From assembly GCF_000719285.1 (NCBI RefSeq), contig NZ_JOFS01000077.1, positions 1 to 7,305 of the forward strand: DNA of 7,305 nt. Direction: 5' to 3'. Positions 1-5,496 of the stretch are shown here, piece by piece (positions within the stretch are counted from its first letter, which is position 1; each line of letters opens with the position of its first letter). The DNA comes from Streptomyces bicolor. Lineage in GTDB: Bacteria > Actinomycetota > Actinomycetes > Streptomycetales > Streptomycetaceae. The notes beneath the pieces were generated by a model. The model was given only the letters and a program-made list of their open reading frames with translations, searched no databases and was not told where the DNA came from. The translations under genes and the position numbers were made by a program.

Positions 1-50
1 TCGGTTCGAGCGTGGGGGAGGAGCCACGTGGGCGGTTCGGCAACGCGGCT

Positions 51-70
51 GGGGGTCCCCCCTCTGGGGG
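51..70. repeat. G5/C6/G5 inverted repeat downstream of the first gene
   Basis: GGGGG (51-55), CCCCCC (57-62) and GGGGG (66-70) allow two mutually exclusive hairpins: 51-55 with the C-run, or 58-62 with 66-70 across a 3-nt loop. It lies about 80 bp beyond the stop of the minus-strand gene at 149-667. Runs of this GGGGGTCCCCC...GGGGGAG type are, as I recall, common intergenic elements in Streptomyces, so this may be a degenerate copy with terminator function. No gene is supported in 1-148. Confidence 0.3.
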
Positions 71-126
71 AGTGCGTGCCAGGCGTCGCGCGCCCGGCCG
101 GAGATGTGACACAGGCTCTGAGACAC

Positions 127-144
127 CGGGCGGTGAGCCGCTCG
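127..144 (-). terminator. Possible factor-independent terminator of the 149-667 gene
   Basis: On the minus strand this stretch reads as a hairpin with a 7-position stem (CGAGCGG/CCGCCCG, one A.C mismatch) and a CTCA loop. It starts 5 nt beyond the TGA stop of the minus-strand gene at 149-667. There is no U-tract, which is common for terminators in high-GC actinomycetes. Position and shape fit a terminator, but the stem is short, so confidence is low. Confidence 0.3.
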
Positions 145-148
145 CGCG

Positions 149-667
149 TCAGGCGGTGCCCTCTTCGGCCTGCTCCCGCAGGAAATCGCTGACCTGGAGC
201 GCGAGGCCGTCCCGCAGGGTGGCGGAGTGGGCGCCGACCGACTCCTGGAGGCCGAGGCCGCCGGTCCACAGCCGGCGGTCGGCCCACTCCTCCTCCACGC
301 GCAGCTGGATCTGGACGTCGACCTGGCCCAGGCTCGCCTCCGGGCCGGCGGCGTACAGCACGGCCGTGGCCCGGCGCAGCGGGTAGACGTCGAAGCCCTC
401 GATGAACTGCGAGTTGCGCCAGTCGATGAACGCGGCCTCGCCGTCGCGGCCGATCCGCACGTCGATCTGGCCGTCCTCGAGATGAATGCCGAGGTGCCTC
501 TCGCCGCGGTTCTCGACGGTGACGCGGATCCTGAAGTACGTCAGACCTTCGGCGGCGTCGTCCCGTCCGCGGGGCGGCTCGGCGGCTTCCAGGCGGTGGA
601 CGCGGACACGCAGACCGGCATGCTCGTCGTACTCGTGCCAGTCCCCGACCACGTTCGGCTCGTACAC
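149..667 (-). CDS. Hypothetical soluble beta-rich protein (172 aa)
   Basis: I do not recognise a named family. The 172-residue product has no signal peptide or membrane segment and should be cytosolic. Residues 43-125 alternate hydrophobic and polar residues in several predicted beta strands (around YFRIRVTVEN, the GIHLEDGQIDVRIG stretch and VDVQIQLRVEEEW), with a FIDWRNSQFIEGFDVYP segment between them. This resembles the Ig-like or DUF4352-type sandwiches that pack a 'free-standing ligand/neighbour' domain, but that is a fold impression only. The start is GTG at 665-667, chosen because AGAGG lies 6 nt upstream and a housekeeping-type promoter sits just beyond it; the mRNA leader would be only about 20 nt. 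The stop is TGA at 149-151, with a small hairpin 5 nt further on. The gene appears monocistronic and diverges from the sigma-factor gene. Codon use is typical of the window. The coding call is firm; the function is unknown. Confidence 0.85.
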   Translation of the reverse strand: MYEPNVVGDWHEYDEHAGLRVRVHRLEAAEPPRGRDDAAEGLTYFRIRVTVENRGERHLGIHLEDGQIDVRIGRDGEAAFIDWRNSQFIEGFDVYPLRRATAVLYAAGPEASLGQVDVQIQLRVEEEWADRRLWTGGLGLQESVGAHSATLRDGLALQVSDFLREQAEEGTA

Positions 668-694
668 AATCCACCTCTCGACCCAGAGAGCTGC

Positions 695-724
695 TTCCTA
701 TCTTTGCGCTCAGTGCACTGTCAA
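695..724 (-). promoter_or_regulatory. Housekeeping-type promoter for the 149-667 gene
   Basis: On the minus strand a perfect -35 hexamer TTGACA (719-724) is followed, after an 18-nt spacer, by TAGGAA (695-700), one base from the Streptomyces HrdB-type -10 consensus TAGGAT. The predicted transcription start near 688 leaves a leader of about 20 nt before the GTG at 667. The local AT-rich dip supports a promoter. Confidence 0.6.
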
Positions 725-760
725 ATGAGCAGAATGCGCTGTGGCCAGCCCATTCGCCCC

Positions 761-777
761 CTTGATCGCCGATCAAG
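761..777. promoter_or_regulatory. 17-bp perfect dyad, possible operator
   Basis: CTTGATC-GCC-GATCAAG has perfect 7-bp arms around a 3-bp centre. It lies 37 bp upstream of the -35 box of the minus-strand promoter at 695-724 and in the shared region upstream of the sigma-factor gene. The size and symmetry fit a dimeric regulator site. I cannot name the regulator. Confidence 0.35.
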
Positions 778-981
778 CCGTGGGCAGGAAGAATCCGCTT
801 ACCGGCCCGCCGACCGTGTTCACCCACGTGCCGCACATCACGTTCCGCGCCAAGATCAGCGAGCCGGGATCGGCGAGCCGGCCGCCACAGCTCACTCGGA
901 ACCGCGCAGCCGCGCGTCGGACGCGCTTCTCGACAACGCACTGTCATTCGACGGCAACACGTAGTCGCATTCACGAATTTT

Positions 982-1008
982 GTTTCGGCTGCCGTTTCAG
1001 GGGGGAAT
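982..1008 (+). promoter_or_regulatory. Candidate SigB-type promoter of the sigma-factor gene
   Basis: GTTT (982-985), a 17-nt spacer and GGGAAT (1003-1008) resemble the Streptomyces SigB-family consensus GNNT-N14-16-GGGTAC/T, with one -10 mismatch and a spacer one base long. The first 8 bases, GTTTCGGC, are identical to the better match in front of the VOC gene (2379-2386). Transcription would start near 1015, giving a leader of about 134 nt. Weak on its own; the shared octamer raises it. Confidence 0.33.
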
Positions 1009-1016
1009 GTACCTGT

Positions 1017-1133
1017 ATGTGCTTCGGACCGGAGGCACGTCCGTGGGAGCCGGCCCGCCAGGGTGTTCCTGGACGCCTCCATGAGGTCCGAGTCCGCACC
1101 TCCCATGGTGTCTGTCCAGTCAGCACCCGCTGA
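1017..1133 (+). CDS. Possible 38-aa leader peptide upstream of the sigma factor
   Basis: An ATG at 1017 opens a 38-codon frame (starting MCFGPEARPWEPARQ) that ends with TGA at 1131-1133. The next base, 1134, begins the SD and the 3' arm of the stem that covers the sigma ribosome-binding site. A G-run (1000-1005) lies 11 nt upstream and could serve as an SD. Alternatively, if the 982-1008 promoter is real, the mRNA would start 1-3 nt before this ATG and be nearly leaderless. A ribosome translating it would melt the sequestering stem and terminate 15 nt before the sigma ATG. Against it, only 24 of 37 sense codons after the ATG end in G or C, well below a normal Streptomyces gene. Treat as a hypothesis. 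Confidence 0.25.
   Translation: MCFGPEARPWEPARQGVPGRLHEVRVRTSHGVCPVSTR
1031..1080 (+). promoter_or_regulatory. Upstream hairpin in the sigma-factor leader
   Basis: GGAGGC (1031-1036) plus GTCC (1039-1042) pair with GGAC (1071-1074) plus GCCTCC (1075-1080), giving a 10-bp stem with a 2-nt bulge. A second possible stem, CCAGG/CCTGG (1058-1062 with 1068-1072), partly competes with it. GGAGG at 1031-1035 could instead pair with CCTCC at 1099-1103 in the downstream RBS-covering stem, so the two structures may be alternatives. Confidence 0.35.
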
Positions 1134-1148
1134 GGGAGGTGCGCACTC
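1090..1148 (+). promoter_or_regulatory. RBS-sequestering stem-loop of the sigma-factor mRNA
   Basis: The 5' arm GAGTCCGCACCTCCC (1090-1104) is complementary to GGGAGGTGCGCACTC (1134-1148) at 14 of 15 positions; the only mismatch is C1094.C1144. The 3' arm contains the full SD GGGAGGT (1134-1140) and runs to the base before the ATG at 1149. The 29-nt loop (1105-1133) has a nested GGTG/CACC pair (1107-1110 with 1124-1127). Such a stem should strongly repress initiation unless it is opened by translation of an upstream ORF, a protein, an sRNA or temperature. GAGGT at 1083-1087 can pair with ACCTC at 1098-1102 and would act as an anti-sequestering strand. Confidence 0.6.
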
Positions 1149-1940
1149 ATGAGTGCCACCACCAGAACGAAGCAGCATCCGCATGACGACGCCCCTGACA
1201 CCGCCGAGGCGTTCGACCGGCTCGTGGGGCTGTCCGACGGGCCGGAGCGCAAGGAGCTCAGGGACGATCTGGTCCAGGCCTGGTTGCCCATGGCCGAGCG
1301 GATCGCCGTCCGCTTCAAGGGCCGCGGGGAGTCCTTGGAGGACCTGTACCAGGTGGCCGCCCTGGGACTGGTGAAGGCCGTCGACCACTACGACCCGGCA
1401 CGCGGTCACGCCTTCGAGGCGTACGCGGTTCCCACCATCACCGGCGAGATCAAACGGCACTTCCGCGACCACATGTGGACGCTGCACGTACCGCGCCGGG
1501 TCCAGGACCTGCGCAACCGGGTGCGCAGTTCCGCGAAGGAGCTGTCCCAGCGGACCCCGGGCCGCGCCCCCACGATCCCCGAGATCGCCGAACACGCGCA
1601 TCTGACCGTGGGTGAGGTGCGCACCGGGATGGAAGCGCTGGAGTGCTTCTCCGCGCTGTCGCTGGAGGCGGAGATGCCGGGCACGGACGGATACGCACTG
1701 GGGGACGCGATCGGCGGTCCGGATCCGGCGTACGACGTCGTCGTCGACCGCGTCGCCGTCAAGCCGTGTCTGCAGCGGCTGCCGGAGCGCGAGCGGACCA
1801 TCCTCTACCTGCGGTTCTTCGGCGGGATGACCCAGAGCCGGATCGCGCAGCAGCTCGGCATCTCGCAGATGCATGTGTCGCGGCTGCTGAGCGGCTGCTT
1901 CGCCCAACTGCGCGAGGAACTGCTCGCCGAGGTCCGTTGA
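1149..1940 (+). CDS. SigB/SigF/SigG-subfamily RNA polymerase sigma factor
   Basis: A group 3 sigma factor of 263 aa, the usual length, that directs RNA polymerase to stress or development promoters. Region 2 is at about 46-116: the core-binding part includes DLYQVAALGLVKAVDHYDPARG (66-86) and the -10-recognition part FEAYAVPTITGEIKRHFRDHMW (89-110), hallmarks of the SigB/F/G group. Region 3 (about 118-196) has the PTIPEIAEHAHLTVGEV helix-turn-helix. Region 4 (about 205-258) carries LPERERTILYLRFF and the -35-binding helix-turn-helix MTQSRIAQQLGISQMHVSRLL (227-247). The ATG at 1149 has SD GGGAGGT 8 nt upstream. No anti-sigma or anti-anti-sigma gene adjoins it, although an RsbW-like fold protein lies at 5493-6005. 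The leader is unusually structured, and a SigB-type promoter precedes both this gene (weak) and the VOC gene (strong). Streptomyces has several paralogues (SigB, F, G, H, I, K and others), so I give no symbol. Confidence 0.95.
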   Translation: MSATTRTKQHPHDDAPDTAEAFDRLVGLSDGPERKELRDDLVQAWLPMAERIAVRFKGRGESLEDLYQVAALGLVKAVDHYDPARGHAFEAYAVPTITGEIKRHFRDHMWTLHVPRRVQDLRNRVRSSAKELSQRTPGRAPTIPEIAEHAHLTVGEVRTGMEALECFSALSLEAEMPGTDGYALGDAIGGPDPAYDVVVDRVAVKPCLQRLPERERTILYLRFFGGMTQSRIAQQLGISQMHVSRLLSGCFAQLREELLAEVR

Positions 1941-1978
1941 CCCGGGCGGCCGAACCGGAAAGTGAAAGGGGCGAGGCG

Positions 1979-2317
1979 TCAGTCTTGTGCCGATCCCGGG
2001 ATCTGCGTCGGGCCGTAGCGTTCGAGTGCCTCTTCGAGTTCCGCGGCGATCTCCGGGGGCATCCTGCCGTCCCGGCCCCAGATGAGAATGAGTTCCGCGA
2101 CATGGCGGAGCTTGATGTTCGTGTGCTGGGAGACGTCCTTCAGCACAGCCCAGCCCTGGTCCGGCGCCACCCGCCCGAGAGCCACGACCATGCCGATCGC
2201 CTGGTCCACGACCGCATGCGAGACGACCGCTTCCTTGAGCTGGTCGACCTCTTCCTCCAGCTCGAGGATGCGGTCCGTCTCGTTCTTGTCGGCGGGCTCG
2301 TTCGGTGTCGGTGCCAC
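1979..2317 (-). CDS. ANTAR-domain RNA-binding protein, coiled coil plus ANTAR only
   Basis: A 112-aa product. Residues 13-32 (NETDRILELEEEVDQLKEAV) form a short coiled coil. Residues about 28-82 are an ANTAR domain: VVDQAIGMVVALGRVAPDQGWAVL, then the signature SQHTNIKLRHVAELIL. ANTAR domains bind paired RNA hairpins and typically cause antitermination; here there is no receiver, PAS or GAF sensor, so any signal must come by dimerisation or a partner. I chose GTG at 2315-2317 because AGGA lies 7 nt upstream and the product then has a typical small-ANTAR length. The minus-strand frame stays open far upstream into glgX but without coding character. The stop TGA (1979-1981) lies 38 bp from the end of the convergent sigma gene, and its start diverges from the VOC gene. 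The regulated RNA is not evident in this window. Confidence 0.85.
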   Translation of the reverse strand: MAPTPNEPADKNETDRILELEEEVDQLKEAVVSHAVVDQAIGMVVALGRVAPDQGWAVLKDVSQHTNIKLRHVAELILIWGRDGRMPPEIAAELEEALERYGPTQIPGSAQD

Positions 2318-2378
2318 GCCACCATCCTCGTCGCTTTGCCGGACGCATGCCAGTGAGGCGGAGGGCTGGTCCTCGGCC

Positions 2379-2402
2379 GTTTCGGCGCTCTGCCGGGGGT
2401 AC
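2379..2402 (+). promoter_or_regulatory. Consensus SigB-type promoter for the VOC gene
   Basis: GTTT (2379-2382), exactly 14 nt, then GGGTAC (2397-2402) match the Streptomyces SigB-family consensus GNNT-N14-16-GGGTAC/T in full. Transcription would start near 2409, leaving about 77 nt before the ATG at 2486. The -35 side shares GTTTCGGC with the candidate promoter of the sigma gene at 982. Confidence 0.6.
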
Positions 2403-2412
2403 TCGACAGGCC

Positions 2413-2427
2413 CCGGAACGGTTCCGG
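2413..2427. promoter_or_regulatory. 15-bp perfect dyad just past the SigB-type promoter
   Basis: CCGGAAC-G-GTTCCGG has perfect 7-bp arms around one base. It begins 11 bp past the -10 hexamer of the promoter at 2379-2402, in the position of a repressor site or early-transcript hairpin. It lies between the divergent ANTAR and VOC genes, so it could affect either. The regulator is unknown. Confidence 0.4.
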
Positions 2428-2485
2428 CCGGACACTGGGAAAGGACCGGTGGCCGCCGGTCGGGCGAGACCAGGACGCGACTGCC

Positions 2486-3286
2486 ATGAACGATGTGCGA
2501 AACCCCCGGGGCACGGCCGAGATCGTGTCCACCCACTCCGTCTTCGGCGCGCCCTGCTGGGTGAGCCTGACCAGCCGCGACCTGGAAGCCACCCAGGAGT
2601 TCTACTCGGCCGTGCTGGGCTGGCGCTGGCGGCCGGCCAAGCTGGGCGACCGTTTCCGGGTCGCGCTGGCGCAGAGCGTGCCGGTGGCGGGGATCGCCGC
2701 GGTCGCCTCGATGTGGCAGATGGCCGTGGCCTGGACGCCGTACTTCGCCGTGCCCAGTGCGGACGAGGCGGTGGCGCGGGTGCAGGAGCGGGGCGGCACC
2801 ACGGCCGTCGGGCCGCTGTCGCTGCCGCCCGGGAGGGCGGCGCTGCTGGCCGACCGGGACGGGGCGACGTTCGGCATCTGGGAGGGGGAGCTCATCTCCA
2901 ACTGGGAGACCTGGCGCCGGGCCGCGCCCACGTTCATCCGGCTGCACACCCGTGACGCCTTCGACGCCGCGATGTTCTACGGCGAGGTCCTCGACTGGGC
3001 GACGGAGCGGCCCGGCTGCTGCGAGGTCCGTTACGAGGGTGGGGAGGTCGTGCTGCGCAGTGGGGGTGATGTGGTGGCGCGTATCGAGTCGGGTGCGTTG
3101 GAGGCCGCGCCGGATCCGACGATTCGACCGCACTGGCAGGTTCACTTCGCGGTGGGCGATGTGGAGGGCTGCACTCGGGCCGCGGAGTTGCATGGGGGGA
3201 GTGTGCTGTCGAAGGGCAGCGAGGAGGCTGTGCTGCGGGATCCTGACGGGGCGCAGTTCACGGTTACTTCGCATCGGGAACGGTGA
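2486..3286 (+). CDS. Two-domain VOC (glyoxalase/bleomycin-resistance fold) protein
   Basis: A 266-aa protein with two tandem vicinal-oxygen-chelate domains, the arrangement of many actinobacterial glyoxalase-like proteins. Domain 1 (about 20-133) starts with PCWVSLTSRDLEATQEFYSAVLGW and ends LLADRDGATFGIWEG. Domain 2 (about 147-262) starts FIRLHTRDAFDAAMFYGEVLDW, contains PHWQVHFAVGDVEG, and ends VLRDPDGAQFTV. The metal/substrate pattern is not clear enough to assign an activity; detoxification of an electrophile or antibiotic binding are family possibilities only. The ATG at 2486 has AGGA about 10 nt upstream, a loose SD. A SigB-type promoter at 2379-2402 suggests stress-induced expression. 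The last 80 or so codons use more T- and G-ending codons (GTT, ACT, TTG, CAT) than the rest. The gene converges on glgX with a 53-bp gap. There is no signal peptide. Confidence 0.9.
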   Translation: MNDVRNPRGTAEIVSTHSVFGAPCWVSLTSRDLEATQEFYSAVLGWRWRPAKLGDRFRVALAQSVPVAGIAAVASMWQMAVAWTPYFAVPSADEAVARVQERGGTTAVGPLSLPPGRAALLADRDGATFGIWEGELISNWETWRRAAPTFIRLHTRDAFDAAMFYGEVLDWATERPGCCEVRYEGGEVVLRSGGDVVARIESGALEAAPDPTIRPHWQVHFAVGDVEGCTRAAELHGGSVLSKGSEEAVLRDPDGAQFTVTSHRER

Positions 3287-3339
3287 CGCCGGTCGCGCCC
3301 ACACGGCGGAGCCGCATATCGACACAGCCCCGCCCCCCT

Positions 3340-5496
3340 TCAGGGCGTTGTACGTGACGGTCTCGACAGCAGCACCAGACTGCGGCGCTCGACCAGGAGC
3401 GCGGTGGCCGCCTTGTGTTCCGCCTCGTCCGGTGGGCCCTGGGGTTCGGCCGTGTCGATCAAGGTGGTCCAGCGGTCGCCGTAGGTGTTGTCCGGGAGTT
3501 GGAACTCGACCGGTTCCCAGTAGCTGTTGAGCAGGAGCAGGAAGGAGTCGTCCACCACGGGGCGGCCGCAGGCGTCGGGTTCGGCGATGGCGTCGCCGTT
3601 GAGGAAGACGGCCAGGGAGTGGGCGTCGGGGCGGTGCCAGTCGTCGTCGGTCAGTTCGCGGCCGTCGGGCTGCAGCCAGACCAGGTCGGGCAGTGGCTGT
3701 TCGGGGTGGGTCGCTGTTTCGCCCCGGAAGAAGCGGCGGCGACGCAGGACGGGATGGGCGGCGCGCAGGGCGATGACGTAGCGGGTGAATTCGGTGAGCG
3801 CGCGCTGGTCGTCGGTGGTGCGCCAGTCGATCCAGGAGACCTCGTTGTCCTGGCAATAGGCGTTGTTGTTGCCGCGCTGGGTGCGGCCGAGTTCGTCGCC
3901 GTGGCAGAGCATGGGGATGCCCTGGGAGAGCAGGAGCGTGGCGAGGAAGTTGCGTTGTTGGCGGGCGCGCAGTCGCAGTACGGCCGGGTCGCGGGTCTCG
4001 CCCTCGACGCCGCAGTTCCAGGAGCGGTTGTGGCTCTCGCCGTCCCGGTTGCCCTCGCCGTTGGCCTCGTTGTGCTTGTCGTTGTACGAGACGAGGTCGC
4101 GCAGGGTGAACCCGTCGTGCGCGGTGACGAAGTTGACGCTGGCGCGCGGGCGGCGCCGGCTGTGTGCGTACAGGTCGGAGGAGCCGGTCAGCCGGGAGGC
4201 GAACTCGCCGAGCGAACCGGGCTCGCCGCGCCAGAAGTCCCGTACGGCGTCGCGGTACTTGCCGTTCCACTCCGACCACAGCGGCGGGAAGTTGCCCACC
4301 TGGTAGCCGCCCTCCCCCACGTCCCACGGCTCGGCGATCAGCTTGACCCTGCTGATCACCGGGTCCTGCTGGATCAGGTCGAAGAACGCCGAGAGCCGGT
4401 CCACCTCGTGGAACTGGCGGGCCAGCGTGGCCGCGAGGTCGAAGCGGAAGCCGTCGACGTGCATCTCCGTGACCCAGTAGCGCAGCGAGTCCATGATCAG
4501 CTGGAGGACGTACGGGTGGCGCATCAACAGGCTGTTGCCGGTGCCCGTGGTGTCGTAGTAGTGCGCCCAGTCGCCGTCCACCAGGCGGTAGTAGGAGGCG
4601 TTGTCGATGCCGCGGAAGGAGAGCGTCGGGCCCCGCTCGTTGCCCTCGGCGGTGTGGTTGTAGACGACGTCGAGGATCACTTCGAGGCCGGCCGCGTGCA
4701 GCGCCTTCACCATCGACTTGAACTCGTCGACCTGCTGGCCGCGGGTGCCGTGGGCGGCGTAGGCGTTGTGCGGCGCGAAGAAGCCGATCGTGTTGTAGCC
4801 CCAGTAGTTGGCCAGGCCGCGGTCGAGCAGGACGCCGTCCTGGACGTACTGGTGGACCGGCATCAGCTCGACGGCGGTCACCCCGAGGGACGTCAGGTGC
4901 TCGACGACCGCTGGGTGGGCGAGTCCGGCGTAGGTGCCGCGCAGCTCCGGCGGGACGTCGGGGTGGGTGCGGGTGAGGCCGCGTACGTGCGCCTCGTAGA
5001 TGACGGTGTCGGCGTACGGCCGCCGGGGCGGTCGGTCGTCGCCCCAGTCGAAGTACGGCTCGGTCACCACGCCGAGCATGGTGTGCCCGGCGCTGTCGGC
5101 CGGGGACGGGGCGCCCGGGGTGCGCTCGAAGAGGGAGGCGTGGTTGTCCACCCGGCCGTCCACCGCCCTGCTGTACGGGTCGAGCAGCAGCTTCGCCGGA
5201 TTGCACCGGTGGCCCAGGTCCGGGGCCCAGGGGCCGTGGACCCGGTAGCCGTAGCGCTGTCCGGGGCCGACCCCGGGCAGATAGCCGTGCCAGACGAAGC
5301 CGTCGACCTCGGTGAGCGCAACCGGTGTGTACTGCTCCTTGTCGTCGACGAGGACGAGTTCGACGCGGTCGGCGACCTCGCTGAACAGGGCGAAGTTGGT
5401 GCCCTGTCCGTCGAAGGCGGCGCCCAGCGGATAGGGGTGCCCGCTCCAGGCGGGCACCCCTTTGCGCACGTCCTTGCGGCGGCGTCTCGCGGTCAC
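3340..5496 (-). CDS. glgX: Glycogen debranching enzyme GlgX (isoamylase type, GH13)
   Basis: Hydrolyses alpha-1,6 branches of glycogen or limit dextrin in the cytoplasm. The product is 718 aa, typical for GlgX. An N-terminal CBM48-type domain (about 18-105, [20 protein letters not shown]) precedes the GH13 barrel. The four conserved regions are all present: DVVYNH (276-281), GFRFDLA (349-355, nucleophile D353), IAEPWD (387-392, acid/base E389) and FVTAHDGF (456-463, H460/D461). [20 protein letters not shown] (533-552) is a GlgX/TreX signature. The C-terminal beta domain (about 620-710) includes FLLLLNSYW. The start is GTG at 5494-5496, because GGAGGAGG lies about 4 nt upstream and it matches the normal family N-terminus. 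It overlaps the TGA of the upstream gene (GTGA, 4 nt), so translation should be coupled. Upstream partner and divergent glgE place it in an alpha-glucan locus. No catalytic residue is missing. Confidence 0.97.
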   Translation of the reverse strand: MTARRRRKDVRKGVPAWSGHPYPLGAAFDGQGTNFALFSEVADRVELVLVDDKEQYTPVALTEVDGFVWHGYLPGVGPGQRYGYRVHGPWAPDLGHRCNPAKLLLDPYSRAVDGRVDNHASLFERTPGAPSPADSAGHTMLGVVTEPYFDWGDDRPPRRPYADTVIYEAHVRGLTRTHPDVPPELRGTYAGLAHPAVVEHLTSLGVTAVELMPVHQYVQDGVLLDRGLANYWGYNTIGFFAPHNAYAAHGTRGQQVDEFKSMVKALHAAGLEVILDVVYNHTAEGNERGPTLSFRGIDNASYYRLVDGDWAHYYDTTGTGNSLLMRHPYVLQLIMDSLRYWVTEMHVDGFRFDLAATLARQFHEVDRLSAFFDLIQQDPVISRVKLIAEPWDVGEGGYQVGNFPPLWSEWNGKYRDAVRDFWRGEPGSLGEFASRLTGSSDLYAHSRRRPRASVNFVTAHDGFTLRDLVSYNDKHNEANGEGNRDGESHNRSWNCGVEGETRDPAVLRLRARQQRNFLATLLLSQGIPMLCHGDELGRTQRGNNNAYCQDNEVSWIDWRTTDDQRALTEFTRYVIALRAAHPVLRRRRFFRGETATHPEQPLPDLVWLQPDGRELTDDDWHRPDAHSLAVFLNGDAIAEPDACGRPVVDDSFLLLLNSYWEPVEFQLPDNTYGDRWTTLIDTAEPQGPPDEAEHKAATALLVERRSLVLLSRPSRTTP

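Larger units (their letters stand above)
668..1148. other. 481-bp regulatory intergenic region
   Basis: This gap separates the divergent hypothetical gene and the sigma-factor gene. It contains the minus-strand promoter at 695-724 and a perfect dyad at 761-777. It also holds a 9-bp direct repeat GCGAGCCGG (859-867 and 873-881) and a dyad GCGCGT-CGG-ACGCGC (912-926). Nearer the sigma gene are a SigB-like promoter candidate (982-1008) and a highly structured leader (1031-1148). A frame is open on the plus strand from 741 to 1133, but its composition is not that of a Streptomyces gene. Only its last 39 codons are considered, as a possible leader peptide. Confidence 0.6.

Noticed and set aside
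1058..1072. CCAGG-GTGTT-CCTGG as an ANTAR target hairpin
   Set aside because: The loop is 5 nt, not the hexaloop with conserved A1 and G4, and there is no matching partner hairpin at the right spacing.
741..1133. 130-codon plus-strand frame upstream of the sigma factor
   Set aside because: No SD at its start, low third-position GC, no recognisable domain, and it spans palindromes and a promoter candidate. Only the terminal 39 codons are retained, as a possible leader ORF.
1941..1978. Bidirectional terminator between the sigma and ANTAR genes
   Set aside because: Only a 4-bp CCGG/CCGG pairing is visible in the 38-bp gap.
3331..3347. Hairpin CGCCC/GGGCG at the end of glgX as a terminator
   Set aside because: Only 5 bp, overlaps the glgX stop codon, and lies in a C-run where such pairing is easy. 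Not convincing.
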